DNA from: Xestospongia muta
Taxonomy: Eukaryota > Porifera > Demospongiae > Haplosclerida > Petrosiidae
NCBI GenBank assembly: GCA_963693285.1
Contig: OY848929.1
Span: forward strand, 1,862,501 to 1,926,500
Length of the DNA: 64,000 nt
Direction of reading: 5' to 3'
The notes under the pieces: model-generated
Told to the model about the DNA's origin: nothing
What the model saw: only the letters and a program-made list of their open reading frames with translations
The model's database searches: none
Position numbers and translations under genes: made by a program
Shown here: positions 25,694 through 38,485 of the stretch, one piece after another
Layout of the letters: every line of letters starts with the position of its first letter
How positions within the stretch are numbered: position 1 is the stretch's first letter

Positions 25694-25920
25694 GGACCAT
25701 AAAGTTAGTCAATTCTAGTTAATGCCCACGATATTTTTGATATTTAGCCACGCCTGCCGGATTGAGTAGGTTTCAGACGGACTAATTTTCCTGGGTGTGA
25801 ACCATTTTACTGGTCTGGGCGGACGATCATTTCCGGTCAAATAGGTCCCCCGGACCGAAAAATTAGGCGGACCGTATTTTCCGTGACACGCCCTATCTCT
25901 GTATCTGTTCTTTGCTAAAG
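25694..25920. promoter_or_regulatory. Head-to-head promoter region of NPRL3 and A1
   Basis: 227 bp between divergent start codons. It is markedly GC- and CpG-richer than its surroundings, with repeated CGGAC and GGCGGAC motifs in both orientations (about 25780-25890) that could form imperfect hairpins. No TATA box was assigned; promoter function is inferred from position. Confidence 0.5.
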
Positions 25921-28900
25921 ATGACGTCTTCCTCTGATCCTAAAGCCATAAAAAGTTACAGAAAAGCTGTTGTCGATCTTCTGGACACTAATTTCAGTAA
26001 ACTTAATTCAGTATTAGAAGGATGTTTGGAAGCATTTGCTAAAAAGGCATTTGGAGCTAAACTAATATCTGAGCAAGTGATGAAAGATAAAAGTTTTACT
26101 GGTATGATTGGTGAGTTTAAAGCTGGAATGGAGTGGTGTAGGAATACTATGGAAATACAGAATCGTTGTACTGATTTTATTGAAATTCTTGAAAGCCTTG
26201 GTGGTCCAGTAAAAACTGCTGGGCAGGATTTAAATGTAAAACTATTAATTTTGGATGGTAAGTAATTGTGATTTCAGATAATTATATATAAGTCACTTTT
26301 TATATATATTTATATAATAGAAAAACATGAAGTATTTTCTGTGGAGCCACACCCATGTGAAAGAACTGAGAAAGGTAAGTATAAACAGAACAATGCATGC
26401 AAGTATACATCAGTTTTCTATATTTACTTTACAATATAATTTATAGTCAAATAAGATCCTAAGAGTTTGCAGAAGCTATGGAAAGCTACAAGTGTGTTCT
26501 AGAATCATAAGCTTTGATTATAGTCATATCCTATATCATAAACCTTGCAGTAAATTAAATTAGTCATTGCTAGCAATGTATGTTGGCAGTCATTAATTTT
26601 GTTCTGCTAATGATTTTTATGTACTTGCATACAATAATTAATGAATCATTCTTTTGGATTATTTCATGTTAGACATACCAAAGTTTTAAATTTTATTCAT
26701 AATTACAGTTATCAATTTATTGCACATGAGAATAGAACAAGTACCAGAGCTGGCTGTTGTAGCTGCAAGTCTAAAGAAGAAATTTCGACAGCTTCTTATC
26801 ATTGTTAAAAAATCTATAACAAATATAGATATCAGTGATGTGAAGTTAATAATTAGCTCAACTTTAGTCGATAACTCCTGTAGAGTCTCTGATATAATTC
26901 GGCTTTATTTGTATAGATTGAGGAAGTTTGAAAAGGTTGAAGAGATCTTAGATTTTCTGATTGAATATCGTTTCATTGGCTATCTCAATTATGGCTTACT
27001 AAAGGAAATTAGTAACTTAACAAATGATGGAAATGTTACTAAAGCTTTTAAGAATTATGAGACAGAATACTTTTGCAAGCTGTTAAAATCATCAAAGTTT
27101 AATCTTCTCATGCAAGTGTTTTGTGAATATCCCGACCTCTCACCTACTACAGCTATTGGTCTACCAGAAATTATGTTTCAACTTGAAGAGTCTTGGGAAA
27201 ATGAATCTATGGAAACATGGCAAAGATACATGGAAATAAATTTCCCTTTGTCTGGATCATTGGCCATTAAAGAAGTTTCTGCTAATTGTATTCTGATCAC
27301 ATATGTCTGCTGTCCAGCCAAGTATAATGACATCCTCAAAGATCTTCGTAACCCTGACATTTTAGAAAGGCTTAAATCTGATGAAATAAGTGTTCATATA
27401 CTGGAAAGTAAGAGTAAAGACTAGGACTTTCATTTAATGTGTGTTCATTATATAGATGAGACTACTGTTGCTCTTCAACAGAGTGTTACCTATGATTTTG
27501 AATTGGATGACATACAAATGGTATTTATCTCAAACTTATAGTGTTAATTACTTTAATTAATTTTAGTGAATATTATAATTAAACTAAAAGTAAACTTGCT
27601 AAAGTACAAATGAAAAGTAAGTTGAATTGATCATGGTTAAAATATTGCTAGAATACAACATTGAATGTATTTAACACAATAGTCCTTAAATGTAGGGTGA
27701 CCCAGAAAAAATATGTTATGTATTCCTCGTTGTGGGTTAAAATCTCAAATCTGTGTTTTCAAAATCATTAAGGTTTCTAGTTTGGTTAGAAAATATTACT
27801 AAAGTAGAAGACCTATAAATAGATTGAGAGCAAAATTGTTATTTTTCTGATTCCTTTAGTTTTAGAAGTGCTATCTAATATGTAAAGATATTTTCATGAT
27901 TTTGATTTAAGAGAGCAGCATTTTAAGGGATGATTGCAATAGCATAATAGCAATTCTTTGAGATGGTGATGTAATACCTCAGATATTGATGCTACCAATA
28001 CCAATACCTACACTGCCAGCATCAACACCAATGTTCTAAATTTGATATTTGATCCCAGTTATTAATTGAGTATTAATTATTTATGATCAAATTAATTATA
28101 ATAGTGATATTATGCTTTTGTTCACTCTGAGGTTTGAACTAACCTTCAAAAGTCTTTATTAGATTGATGTGATAAAGAGATTTTTTGAGTGGTGTCAAAT
28201 GCTTTTGTTTCTATGCTTTTAACATTCATCCCTATATTCATTTTCATTTTTTGAATAATCTTTTTATTACTTTAGTATCTGTAATTATTAGGATTTGCTT
28301 TTCAGTTATTGAAAGCACACTTAACTGTATATCTTCTCTACAGGTTGAGGCAATTCAATGCAAAGAACCCTTTAATAAGGTGAGAATATTACCATGTAAG
28401 TTGATTTTTTCAGGAGCCTATGGTGTGCCATTTGTATCAAAAAGTTCTAATGATTGTGGGAATGGTATTGTCAGCATTATACTATACTTTTATACCATTA
28501 CTAGACCCACCTCAAACTTCTTAAACCTTAAACACTTAAGTGTATGATGGATAGTTAGTAATTAAATTGCAAAAGTTCGTTTACTGTAGAATCCACAATA
28601 ACATTATTAATTTGGTATTAATGAATGCAAAGGTTTATTAATAATTCATCATAATTAACTTGTTCCAAAGATTATACAAATAAGTAGGACCACAATATTT
28701 AACTTAGAAATAACAGGAAAGATAAAATTTTAGGCTAGATCAGATATACAGATGTTAATACAATAGTGTTTTTATTGTTTTTGTAACATGTGCAGCTTTC
28801 TAAAATATTAAATTGTCCTTTTCAAAGGGATTTCAATATTTTTTTCAAACAAAAATACAGACAGACAGATAAAAATTTTGGTTAATCCCACTATGCTCAT

Positions 28901-30159
28901 GCAAGCATGGGGTAATACAACAAAGCAAATTCACATGTAATAAAGATATCACATTGCCTTGGAATGCTCAGTATGCCAAGGTAGTAAAAATGAAGCAAAC
29001 ATAAGAATGTGTAATAATCAGTCCAGTATAAAGAATACAAACAAGATATATAGTAGTAATGGTTGTTTCATCAATTCTACTTTATAGCAAATGCAATAAT
29101 GATGGAACAATATATGTATTACTTACAAGGTATCGATTTTGATGTTTGATTGATCTTGTGCTATTACGTATCATTTTGTTTGAATTATTTGTATTATACT
29201 GATATTAGCCATCCCTATATTTGCTTCTTTCTATTAGAATGTGTTTTTATTTACTTGTTTTTTTTAATTTTTAAACAAAGTGTTTAAGAAATAATGTTAT
29301 GTTAGTAACTTTTTCTACATATATCTTTTTTTAGGACAGAACAGCTGAACTAGTAGTTTCAGCACCATCATTTAAAAAAAGAATGTCAAATGAAGCAAAT
29401 GGATGTGTTGACGGGGCACATCCACATGTTAATAGTATCCTTGCTAACAAATATGACACCAAGCAACTGCTTGAAATAAAGACAGAGCTTGAACAAGTCC
29501 AAAAGAAAATACAACAATTAGACACTAATTACCAGAAAATGGCACAAAATGCTGAAGTTCTTTGCCGAAATATTTCGAAGTTGGTGGTTCAAGATGTGAT
29601 CATGGCTGCCAAAACTAAAATTAGCTTTCAACAATTACAAGAGACCCAGTCCAGACATAATATTGCACTCCAGCACCATCAGCTTGAAGCAGCTGCAGAC
29701 ATGAAACATAAAGCTGACAGTAAGCATGTAATCTCTATTGAAGAGAGCCTTGAATCTCTAAAAGCTACTCAAGTTCAGCAAAGTGAGAGAATGAATGAAA
29801 TACTTGAAAACGTAATATCAAGAGTACAATTGAATGAGAGGAATACTCGAAGACTATCCAAAACTGGATTGCTGCTTGAAGAATCCATTGAAGGATATCA
29901 AGAACTATCTCATGAAGAGTTGAAACGGTCTCTTCAAAATGTCTCTCAGACACGACTGTATGAGCAGGCAGTCAATCGTGTAAGATTGGACAGTGGTGTA
30001 AATATAACAAGCACTGAAACCCTACAACTTCAGCTTCAAGATGAATGTCCTACCTCATCTTTGCTAATAACTAGCCCTGATACTGGTTTTAATTCCTTGG
30101 TACCAACACGAGAGACTAGCCCACCTAAGTGCAAATCTGTGATAACTTTGCCTCAATGA
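25921..30159 (+). CDS. A1: helical domain, shared middle domain, coiled coil
   Basis: Six exons fit in phase: 25921-26257, 26321-26374, 26709-27407, 27456-27520, 28344-28379 (the least sure) and 29335-30159, giving 671 aa. The N-terminal ~110 aa (NFSKLNSVLEGCLEAFAKKA) looks all-helical and CARD/DED-like, but is not a clear match. The middle domain contains YRFIGYLNYGLLKEISN and ANCILITYVCCPAKYND. The C-terminal exon is coiled coil (QVQKKIQQLDTNYQKMAQ). Relative to A2 and A3 a single base is missing near 30137, so the frame ends in TLPQ and the conserved last ~27 residues (ending ATNDS) lie untranslated downstream. Function unknown; probably an adaptor-type protein. An AQR 3' copy follows on the other strand. 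Confidence 0.75.
27521..29334. other. A1 long introns
   Basis: AT-rich intron sequence around the small exon at 28344-28379. No other gene or clear repeat was seen. Confidence 0.45.
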
Positions 30160-30384
30160 ACCCAATATTGGAAGCAAGTCCATCTCAACTCAAAACTTAT
30201 CAAGTCCCAACAATTCAAATATTGGAAGCTACTAATGATTCTTGAATATTTTATGTGTATGGTTGCATAATATAAGAATGTATTAGATTAGACAAAATAT
30301 GTGCTATGATATTTTTGGTACAAGAGCTAAATTCTATTTAATACACAACAGTTTGGATTGCCAACCACTACTAATGTAATTATA

Positions 30385-30775
30385 TACATTATCTATTGTT
30401 CCATTGGTTCAATTTTTGTTTCTGTTTCAGTAACTTGTTGAATTGCTTCTTCTTCTTTCTCTTCCACTGTTTCTTCTTCAGTAGTACTAATGTGACTTTC
30501 AGTAGCAGGAATAGTCTCTGTACAGAAGCTGTTCCTGCTACTGAAAGTCACATTAGAGATGCCTGTTCCGTAACAGGCATCTCTGACTCTAAAGGATGCT
30601 TGTTCTCCAACTCAAGAGGAATACTTTCAGTTTTCTTTTTAAATCTTTTGGAGCAGTTGGACTCTCTTCTTGAAATGGTTGAGATGTGAGAGGAACATCT
30701 TCCATCAACATATTATCATACTATAAAGAGAGATTACAGAATAGAATTAATGGACATTTAACTAACTTAAGAGTC
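30385..30775 (-). pseudogene. AQR 3'-end copy next to A1, broken
   Basis: Reads as the last AQR exon on the minus strand (about 30385-30690), then jumps at about 30700 to sequence matching the exon at 61743-61815 and its flank, so several exons are missing. It also contains two snap-back inverted insertions (30490-30590) that break the frame. Non-functional. Confidence 0.8.
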
Positions 30776-30867
30776 TTCATTTGTGAGCAATACATGGTAT
30801 GACCACTTCCACATATCTTTAATGGGCTTGATTGTTAATGCCTAGAGTTTTTGTTTTAAAAAATTAA

Positions 30868-31050
30868 AAATGGGATAAGCCAGCAAAATAATTTTGATCC
30901 CACCCACCAGACTTACTTGTGTTGACTTTAATAGTGTACAAAAAGGTATGTAGCTTTTTTGGATTACTTATTATGACAGTATTCTCAACCTATGTATAGT
31001 TCAGTATGTGAAGCACTTGTGGGATGTATTGTTGTGAACCAACTAGTTCT
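30868..31050. mobile_element. Diverged MITE copy
   Basis: Matches one half of the 1566-2136 MITE: GGGATAAGCCAG, CACCCACCAGACTTACTTGT and GAAGCACTTGTGGGAT are recognisable. It appears truncated. Confidence 0.65.
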
Positions 31051-31500
31051 CCCATCATGAGGTGGTTCCTGAATACACATCTTTAAACAATGGTTTTGAT
31101 TCAATATAGACAACAAATTAAAGGAGGTCAGGCAAGGAAATAACATGGACACTACAAGGATTATACGAATATATATAGACTACATCACATATAGGGTTTG
31201 TACATACAGAACATCTGTTATAAAAGTAAGTGTCCATATAATTCCATAACTTGAGATGCTGGTATTTGCTAGTCTCGCATAGCCAGCCTCTATCCACACA
31301 ATGCCAAATACGTCTAGCATTGTGCTTCTGTTGAGTCAGCATTTTTAAAGTGGATGTTTGCCCTTCTCCCTCTTAACACCACTTATCGCCTACCAGACTT
31401 CTGGTAGTTCTCTGAACGAGGACTACATATGCTTACAGTTGACCAGACCCTCCATTCCCACAGGGGGAGGGGCTGGCTACGTGAGACTAAAGAGAGGTCA
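31040..31500. repeat. Interspersed repeat (inverted relative to 54840-55185)
   Basis: Shares TTGACCAGACCCTCCATTCC and CCATTGTTTAAAG-type segments with the reverse complement of 54840-55185; a further fragment lies near 21800-21895. It also carries inverted AGCCAGCCTC and GAGGGGCTGGCTA motifs. No coding capacity. The family is unidentified. Confidence 0.65.
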
Positions 31501-31748
31501 ATAGATAATAGTGTATATTCTGGTTTAGAAATATTCTATAGCAAGTTAAGCATACTGCTGTTACTATTAACAAACTAGTATTATATTAAAACTCACTGGT
31601 CTAAGATTAGGAGTAATGATGTTCAGAAGAAGAGGCACAAAGTAAACAGCTGAGGAGAGTGGGTCAATATTTTGTCTAACTATAGGGTTAGTATCAGACA
31701 TCATTTGAGATAACAGCTGTTGATATCTTTGAAATTTTTGATTGTTCT

Positions 31749-31787
<39 letters not shown>

Positions 31788-31990
31788 GTGTGTGTATGTG
31801 TGTATGTGTTCATAATACAGTGATATTCTTCCTGAAATGTTAGAATTAAGTATTTTCTTTTTAGCCTGATGTTTAATCTTGAACATTCCCGAGAGGTTTG
31901 GTTTATTCATCTCATTTTAAGCAATCTGATTGATCAAAAATGCACAAGGATAGTTAACCAACACACAGTGTCAGTTATAAAATTGTTTAA
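31500..31990 (-). pseudogene. CHTF18 exon and flanking intron copy
   Basis: About 31588-31750 matches the CHTF18 exon at 1201-1350 (reads [20 protein letters not shown] and [11 protein letters not shown] on the minus strand), and flanking intron also matches. The (GA)n run at 31752-31784 corresponds to a shorter run in the original. No other CHTF18 exon is near, so it is a stranded fragment. Confidence 0.85.
31752..31784. repeat. (GA)n microsatellite
   Basis: Uninterrupted run of AG dinucleotides, followed by TG-rich repeats, next to the CHTF18 exon copy. Confidence 0.9.
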
Positions 31991-32414
31991 TTATCTTAGT
32001 TAAAATCAAAGAATAGTGAAATAAGCCATGATGTTCTGTGACCCCATACAATTAATCAATTAAATGTGTTTTGATGTTTAATATTGAGCAACCCCAGGAG
32101 GTTTAACTTATTCACCTCATTTTAAGTAATCTGATTTGTCAAGTATGGATTCTTTTACCATATGTGACCTGATTTCCAAAAAGGAACCACTTCTGTCAAA
32201 ATATTTGTGACCTGATTTGTTAACAAAACACTATTTAAAACATATCAAAAAACAGTTTTGCATCCATACGGAATAGTTATGCCTATATAGTAACGGTATG
32301 TATACAAAACTGAGATGTTTGAGATGTTTTAACAGTGGTTTGTTCACAAAACAGATCACAAATATTTTGAAAGAAGTTGTCCCTTTTTGTAAATCTGATA
32401 AGTCAACCACAAAT

Positions 32415-35400
32415 ATGGCTACCAATCTCACTGTAGATGATGTAGCTGCATATAAGACATCACTGGTGACTACCTTTAATTCCCAGTATGCCAAACTCTT
32501 TGAGACATTGAAAGGCTCTCTAGAAGACTTTGCCAAGAGATTGTTTGAACCACATCTAATAACAAAACCTGTTATGTTATCCAATGACTATGACAAGATT
32601 GTTGGTGAGTTTCTTGCTGGGATAGAGTATATGGACTCAAAGACTGATCTACAACAACATTGTCAAGTGTTTGTTGATGCTCTTGAGGGTCTAGGAAGTG
32701 TTGCTACCAGATGTGCTGCTAAAAATCTTGCTAAAGAATGGCAATTAAAGCCAGAATATCAAGTCTGGTCAGCACGACCTTCTCTCCCAGAAGACGCTAG
32801 CAATTCACATAGTGTTGAACTGTGTGAATTGCTAGCAGTGAAGGACACCCAACAATCTCTTACCAGTAATTTAACAGCTGTTGGTCTATTATCTCAGGAA
32901 ACAGCACATAGAATTGGAAATGCTGACATTCTACTTAAGGAAGTATCAACAGCTATTCAAAATAATCCTTCTCTTTTTGCTGATCTCCTTACAGAAATGA
33001 AGAAGAATGAATGCCTTCAAGAAATGGTGACGAAATTAGAGAAAACTTTTATGTCATTTGTTCAAGCTAGCCTGGCAAACACAACTGATGACAATCAAAT
33101 ACTACCAAGTTCTTCACAACTTACTTTTCTATCTACTGATAATGAACATCTGATGACTTTTATAGGTGAGTTGGAAGGTAAGTTAATTTAGGTCTTTTTA
33201 AAAGTTATTTAATAGCTATATTACTAATTTTTACTAGCTGAAGTAGCAGATAAGGTGGGCAAGTTAGAGCTCGCATTTCATCAATGGCTGCTAGAAGTAC
33301 GCAAATCCATCCAGAAGATGGACCCAGATGAAGTCAAGTTTTATGTTTCACTTTTACTAAATGGTTCTCATGAACTAACCAAATTGTACCTAGAGAAAGT
33401 GAACACTCCCAGTCTCTCTGTAGGAAGTGATACTATTCTTTTTTTAATGTCTCAGGGTTTGTTAAGTTTTTGGAATTATGGCACTCTACAGTACATTGTC
33501 AAATCTCTACTACAACAGGATGCTAAGATTGTAACTATGATGGAGGAGTATGATCGAGATTATTGTACATTTTGCGACACTTTACTACAACTACAAAAGG
33601 CTTTTATTAAAGATGGAGTCAAGAACCCTCGTCTCAAAACACCGGCCTGTTTACAGCAATTTCGTTTTAAGATGAAAGATCCTTGGCCAACCAAAAGTAT
33701 TCAACAATGGCGTGACAAATACTCAGGAATGTTTCCATGGTCTCAACACACAGTGATGACGAGCATTACTCCAGGCTGTATCGCTATTACATATGTAGCT
33801 CTTCCTTGTGTAACATATACTGTGTTAAGAGATTTGACTGACTCTGTTATCTTGGAACAATTAGAGTCAATTGGAGTGACTGTAGTCTTACCTCACATTG
33901 GACAAGAAGAATCTATGGTATTGTTTTCATGTAATAATTTAAGGGTTCATTGTTTGTTTAGATATTGAGAGACTCTTCAGAAAGTGCATATAAAAGTTAG
34001 CTATATGTCATAGTCACATGGCAGACATTGCAATAAAATTACAGATTATATTTATGATTGTAAACACCACTGATATTAAATAACGATGTGTTGGAAATTC
34101 ATTGTAAAATCAATGGAAGTAAATGTTTAGAAATCTTTCATTGCATGCATCATTGATTGGTTGTTTCAACCAATTATGCATGTCTATTTGCTACAGTCCT
34201 AATAGATCCTTTATCATATGTATAGATCTAACTGCTATGAGTGAAATTATGATAACAAGGAAAGTAAAGCTGTGATAAGCATACACTCCCTCAAATACCT
34301 GTACATACCAATGTATGTATAAATGTATAATGCATGTTAAAATAATACTTAAAATAAAGTTCAGTACATTACTATATTGTGTATTTAAAAATATATACCA
34401 CTTTATTAGATTATAAATATCATGTACTTTAATATATGAAGGAATGTATACTAACCAGACTGTTCATTGTGTTGATTTTGTTCTTATATTATAATTTAGC
34501 TAATAGTAGTTATGACAGTCTTATTATCTATGCATGCTCAATAGATATTTTATTTGATTAATATGATTATAGTATAATAATCATTTTAGTAGTTACATAT
34601 AGAATTTAATGAGAACTGCTAAACAAATACTTATCTATATTTTATTAGAATTTACACAACATATGTACATCTTATGTATTTTCCATCAAAGATTACATCA
34701 ATAAACCAATAGTGGGGTTTTCTGGATAACATTATCCAATAGTAAAAGCATTGTACAAAAAGCAATTGGAAAGAATTGGAAAACAACAGTTGGAAATAAG
34801 TATCATTTCCCCGTGGCAGCTATAACAATTAAAGTGTTTACATTTTAAAAATCCATTTTTTGGCATTTACACCAAATTTACATCAAACATCCAGTTGTAT
34901 GGCAAGCATTTATCTTGTAATGATTATGTTTACATTTTTGCATCAAATAATGTTGCAACAAGCAGCCAGTATAATCATAATATATTTGTTAAATAACTAA
35001 TCAGTTTTCACAGTGATTAATCTAATAAAAATGTTTGCATGTTAAACATGCTTAGATATTATATGACTATTATAGCTGGTGTGATCGTGCATATATGGGT
35101 TAAATTATTAAAAGAAACAAACCAAGGTTGGTATATACTCCTTTATAGATAGAGTATATGATGCATGTTTACATCTGATAAAGTGGTGTATATATCAGAG
35201 ACTGCACTCTGGTCATAGCTTTACTTTCCTTGTTATATATCATAACTTCATTCATAGGATTTATTTTTTGCCTGAGAAATGATAACTGAAAGTAGGTTGA
35301 ATAAATTGCAAAAGAATTATAACATTGCTTTTATATGCATGATACAGTAATAAAATTACATGTAGCAATTTTGCTTACAGTAGAGCCCATGATATATAGC

Positions 35401-37235
35401 ATCAAATTTGTAGAAGCATTGAATAACCAGAAATGAGCAATAATCCTGCTTTTCTATATGGAATTATAAATATTGCTGTAAAAAGTGATTTAGCCAATAT
35501 GTCATTATACACGCAGGTTGCAAGTAACAAAATTAATTGATACAATTTGAAAGTGAATGTATCCTGTTTTGGTTACTAACTTTCTATGTAAATTTAATAA
35601 CAGTCAATTCCATAGAACAATAGTTAGTATGTTTACTTTCAATTTGCATCAAATAGTTTTGCTACATGCAACCTGTATAATATAACCCTGGTTAAATTAA
35701 CCAGTTAGTTTTTACAGTGAATTAAATATACAGTATATTAAAACTAAAAAATTACAAAATGCTATTTTAAGTGTTCCATATAACAATTGCAATCAAGATT
35801 GCTTTGTTCTGTTTAGTTGTTAATTTTGCCTTGTAAGAATTTTTAAAGTGCATGTTTTAACTGTTTTCGTTGCAGAATGCAAATGCACACATTAATGATA
35901 TAGTTAACCATAGTGATATGTAAACTGTATATGACATCACACAACTCTGGAATGCAAAGAACACCATTAATTTTATATGACATTTCTGTTATATCACTTT
36001 ATTGTAAAGGCATTGCCACAATATTTATGGTACTTTAAGCACTTTTGTAAGCACTAATGAGTGGTTGAGTCAAGGGTCAAACTCAATGAAGCCTAAACAG
36101 AGTATAATAGGGATAGCACCTTCATCCCTTCATTAATACAGGTGTATGCAAAATGGAACAATTATGAATATCATTCAAATATATATTGCTACATATGTAC
36201 AGTTTAGATTGTGCATATGCTATAACGTAGGAATGATGAAATTGTATTATTTGTATATTGTACTGATATTAGCATCCCTATAAACTATTACTTCCTTTTT
36301 TAGAAATGCTCTATTTACTTGTTTGCTTATAGCAAAGTGTCTAAACAATTACATTATCAACTTACAATTCAGAATGTATCTTTTTAGGACAAAACAGCTA
36401 AACCAGTGGTTTCACTCAAAAACTCAATGCCAAATAAACAATTGAACATGTTGACAGTATCCTTACTAACAAAACTAATTTGTCTTCTACACCCAACATC
36501 AACCTATTGCTTGAGGAAGCCCTAAGGAAAATACAATGTTTAGACACTAATTACCAGAAAATTGCACAAGAAGTTGAAGGTTTGCGATTGACTGTTGCTC
36601 AATACGAAAAAGAAAAAGTTGCTAATTACCATACCATTTCAAAGTTGATGGTTCAAGATGTGATTGTGGCTGCCAAAACTAAAATGGGCTTTCAAGAAGT
36701 ACAAGAGACCCAGTCCAGACATGATGTTGCACTCCATCAACAGCAGAGTAAGCTAACAGCACATGATCAAAAAATAAATAAGCTTGAGGCAGACATGAAA
36801 AATAAAGCCAACAATATGAATGCTCGAAGACGATCCAGAACTGGATCATCACTTGAAGAATTTGTTGAAGCATATCACGAACCATCTCCCGAAGGGTTGA
36901 AACTGTCTCCCAAAGAGGCACTTCAAAATGTCTCTCTAACACGATTATATGAGCATGCAGTTGATCGTCAAAGATTGGACAGTGGTGTAAGTATAACAAG
37001 CACTGAAAGCCTACAACTTCAGCTTCAAGATGAATGTCCTACCTCATCTTTGCCAATAACTAGCCCTGATTCTGATTTTAATTCCTTGGCACCAAGTCGA
37101 GAGACTAGCTCACATCAGCTCAAATTCTGTGATAATGTTGCTCCAATGAACCCAATAATGGAAGCAAGTCCATCTCAACTCAAAACTTATCAAGTCCCAA
37201 CAATTCAAATATTGGAAGCTACTAATGATTCTTGA
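32415..37235 (+). CDS. A2: paralog of A1/A3, frameshifted in the coiled-coil exon
   Basis: Exons 32415-33177 and 33238-33917 join in phase and encode 481 aa: an N-terminal helical domain (FNSQYAKLFETLKGSLEDFA), a linker with NNPSLFADLLTEMKKNECLQ, and the middle domain (LLSFWNYGTLQYIVKSLL; PGCIAITYVALPCVTYT). The intron is 2.5 kb. The last exon begins at 36388 (DKTAKPVVSLKNSM), but against A3 it has a one-base and a 21-base deletion near 36430-36460. The joined frame therefore stops within about 45 codons, although the coiled-coil frame (36480-37235) stays open and ends in the family tail ATNDS. It is either a recent truncation or uses another splice site not seen. About 90% identical to A3 in the first two exons by eye. 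Confidence 0.75.
33918..36387. other. A2 intron with fold-back repeat
   Basis: Non-coding. About 34235-35250 is bounded by inverted copies of AACAAGGAAAGTAAAGCT and has few internal features. The A3 intron (56729-58856) is homologous along most of its length, with small indels. Confidence 0.6.
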
Positions 37236-37387
37236 ATATTTTATGTGTATGGTTGCATGATATAAGTATGTATTAGATTAGACAAAATTATGTGCTATAA
37301 TATTATTTTGGTACAAGAACTAAATTCTATTTAATACACAAGAGGTTGGATTTCTATAACCACTACTAATGTAATTATATACATTAT

Positions 37388-38485
37388 CTATTGTTCCATT
37401 GGTTCAATTTTTGTTTCTGTTTCAGTAACTTGTTGAATTGCTTCTTCTTCTTTCTCTTCCACTGTTTCTTCTTCAGTAGTACTAATGTGACTTTCAGTAG
37501 CAGGAACAGTTTCTATAGTAACAGGCATCTCTGACTCTAAAGGATGTTGGTTCTCCGACTCTAGAGGAATACTTTCTATTTTCTCCTTATATAAATTTTC
37601 CATTTCTGTACCATCCTGCTCTTTTAGAGCAGTTGCACTTTCTTCTTGAAGTGGTTGAGACGTGAGAGGAACATTTTCAGGTGGAGGAACCAGTTTTGTA
37701 GTACTCTGTAGAGCTTGTACTCTTGTGTGATACTCTCTGTATACTAGTTGAGCTAAGAAAGCCATATCAGGAACAATCAGGACAGGAGATATAGGAGGAT
37801 GATCATACTAAAAGAAAGAAATTCACTTGAACTATCTAATGTATTCAGGTACAAGATCAGCTAACTTATAAACTATAAACTTTGTATATAAATAGCCATC
37901 ATTTCTTGTTGATTTCATATTATGCAGCTGATAAAGGCCTTTAGGTCAAAACATTTATAAGTCTTTTCTCAACCATCATTTACGGAAATAACATGTTTAT
38001 AAAGCTTAACTATTTCTTATTCTACCAATACAATCACTATAACAACTTACAGGTCACTGTGTAGGGCGCAATTCATCTGGCACTAAATGTAACCTTACAG
38101 GTCTTTTCATTAGCTATATAAAGGAGTCCTACATTATCAGATAATACTAATAGCTGAGCTTACCAAATTAAAAGCTGGTTGTAGCTCAATACAGTGTCTA
38201 AATAAAGATACTCTAACTAAGATATAGAGACCAAGACGTGCCCTTGACATGGCTATTACTAATCATCTCACATCACGAAGATGATCAACATGTTTTGTAC
38301 GTACAAGAGAAATAATAATGTAATCATTTTGTTGTCCTTGATAACGATCCACTGTTGTCACCTAATGTGGACAGAGTACATGTACATTGTGTGATATATA
38401 GAATACCTTCTCTGGTAGACCAAAGACAGGATTATGAGCACATCTCCTCTGAAGGACATCTCTTATCAGATGTTTCTGACCATTA
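37388..38485 (-). pseudogene. AQR 3'-end copy next to A2, broken
   Basis: Covers the last exons of AQR: the tail exon (37388 to about 37808, open, ending [15 protein letters not shown]), the small exon near 38050-38105, the helicase motif exon (about 38170-38360) and part of the preceding exon ([18 protein letters not shown]). In the helicase exon the arginine codon CGA of the functional copy is TGA (HLRDVR then stop). Similarity breaks off near 38485 in unrelated sequence. Non-functional. Confidence 0.82.

Noticed and set aside
30396..30689. Plus-strand Phe/Ser-rich frame
   Set aside because: Reverse of the acidic AQR tail exon copy.
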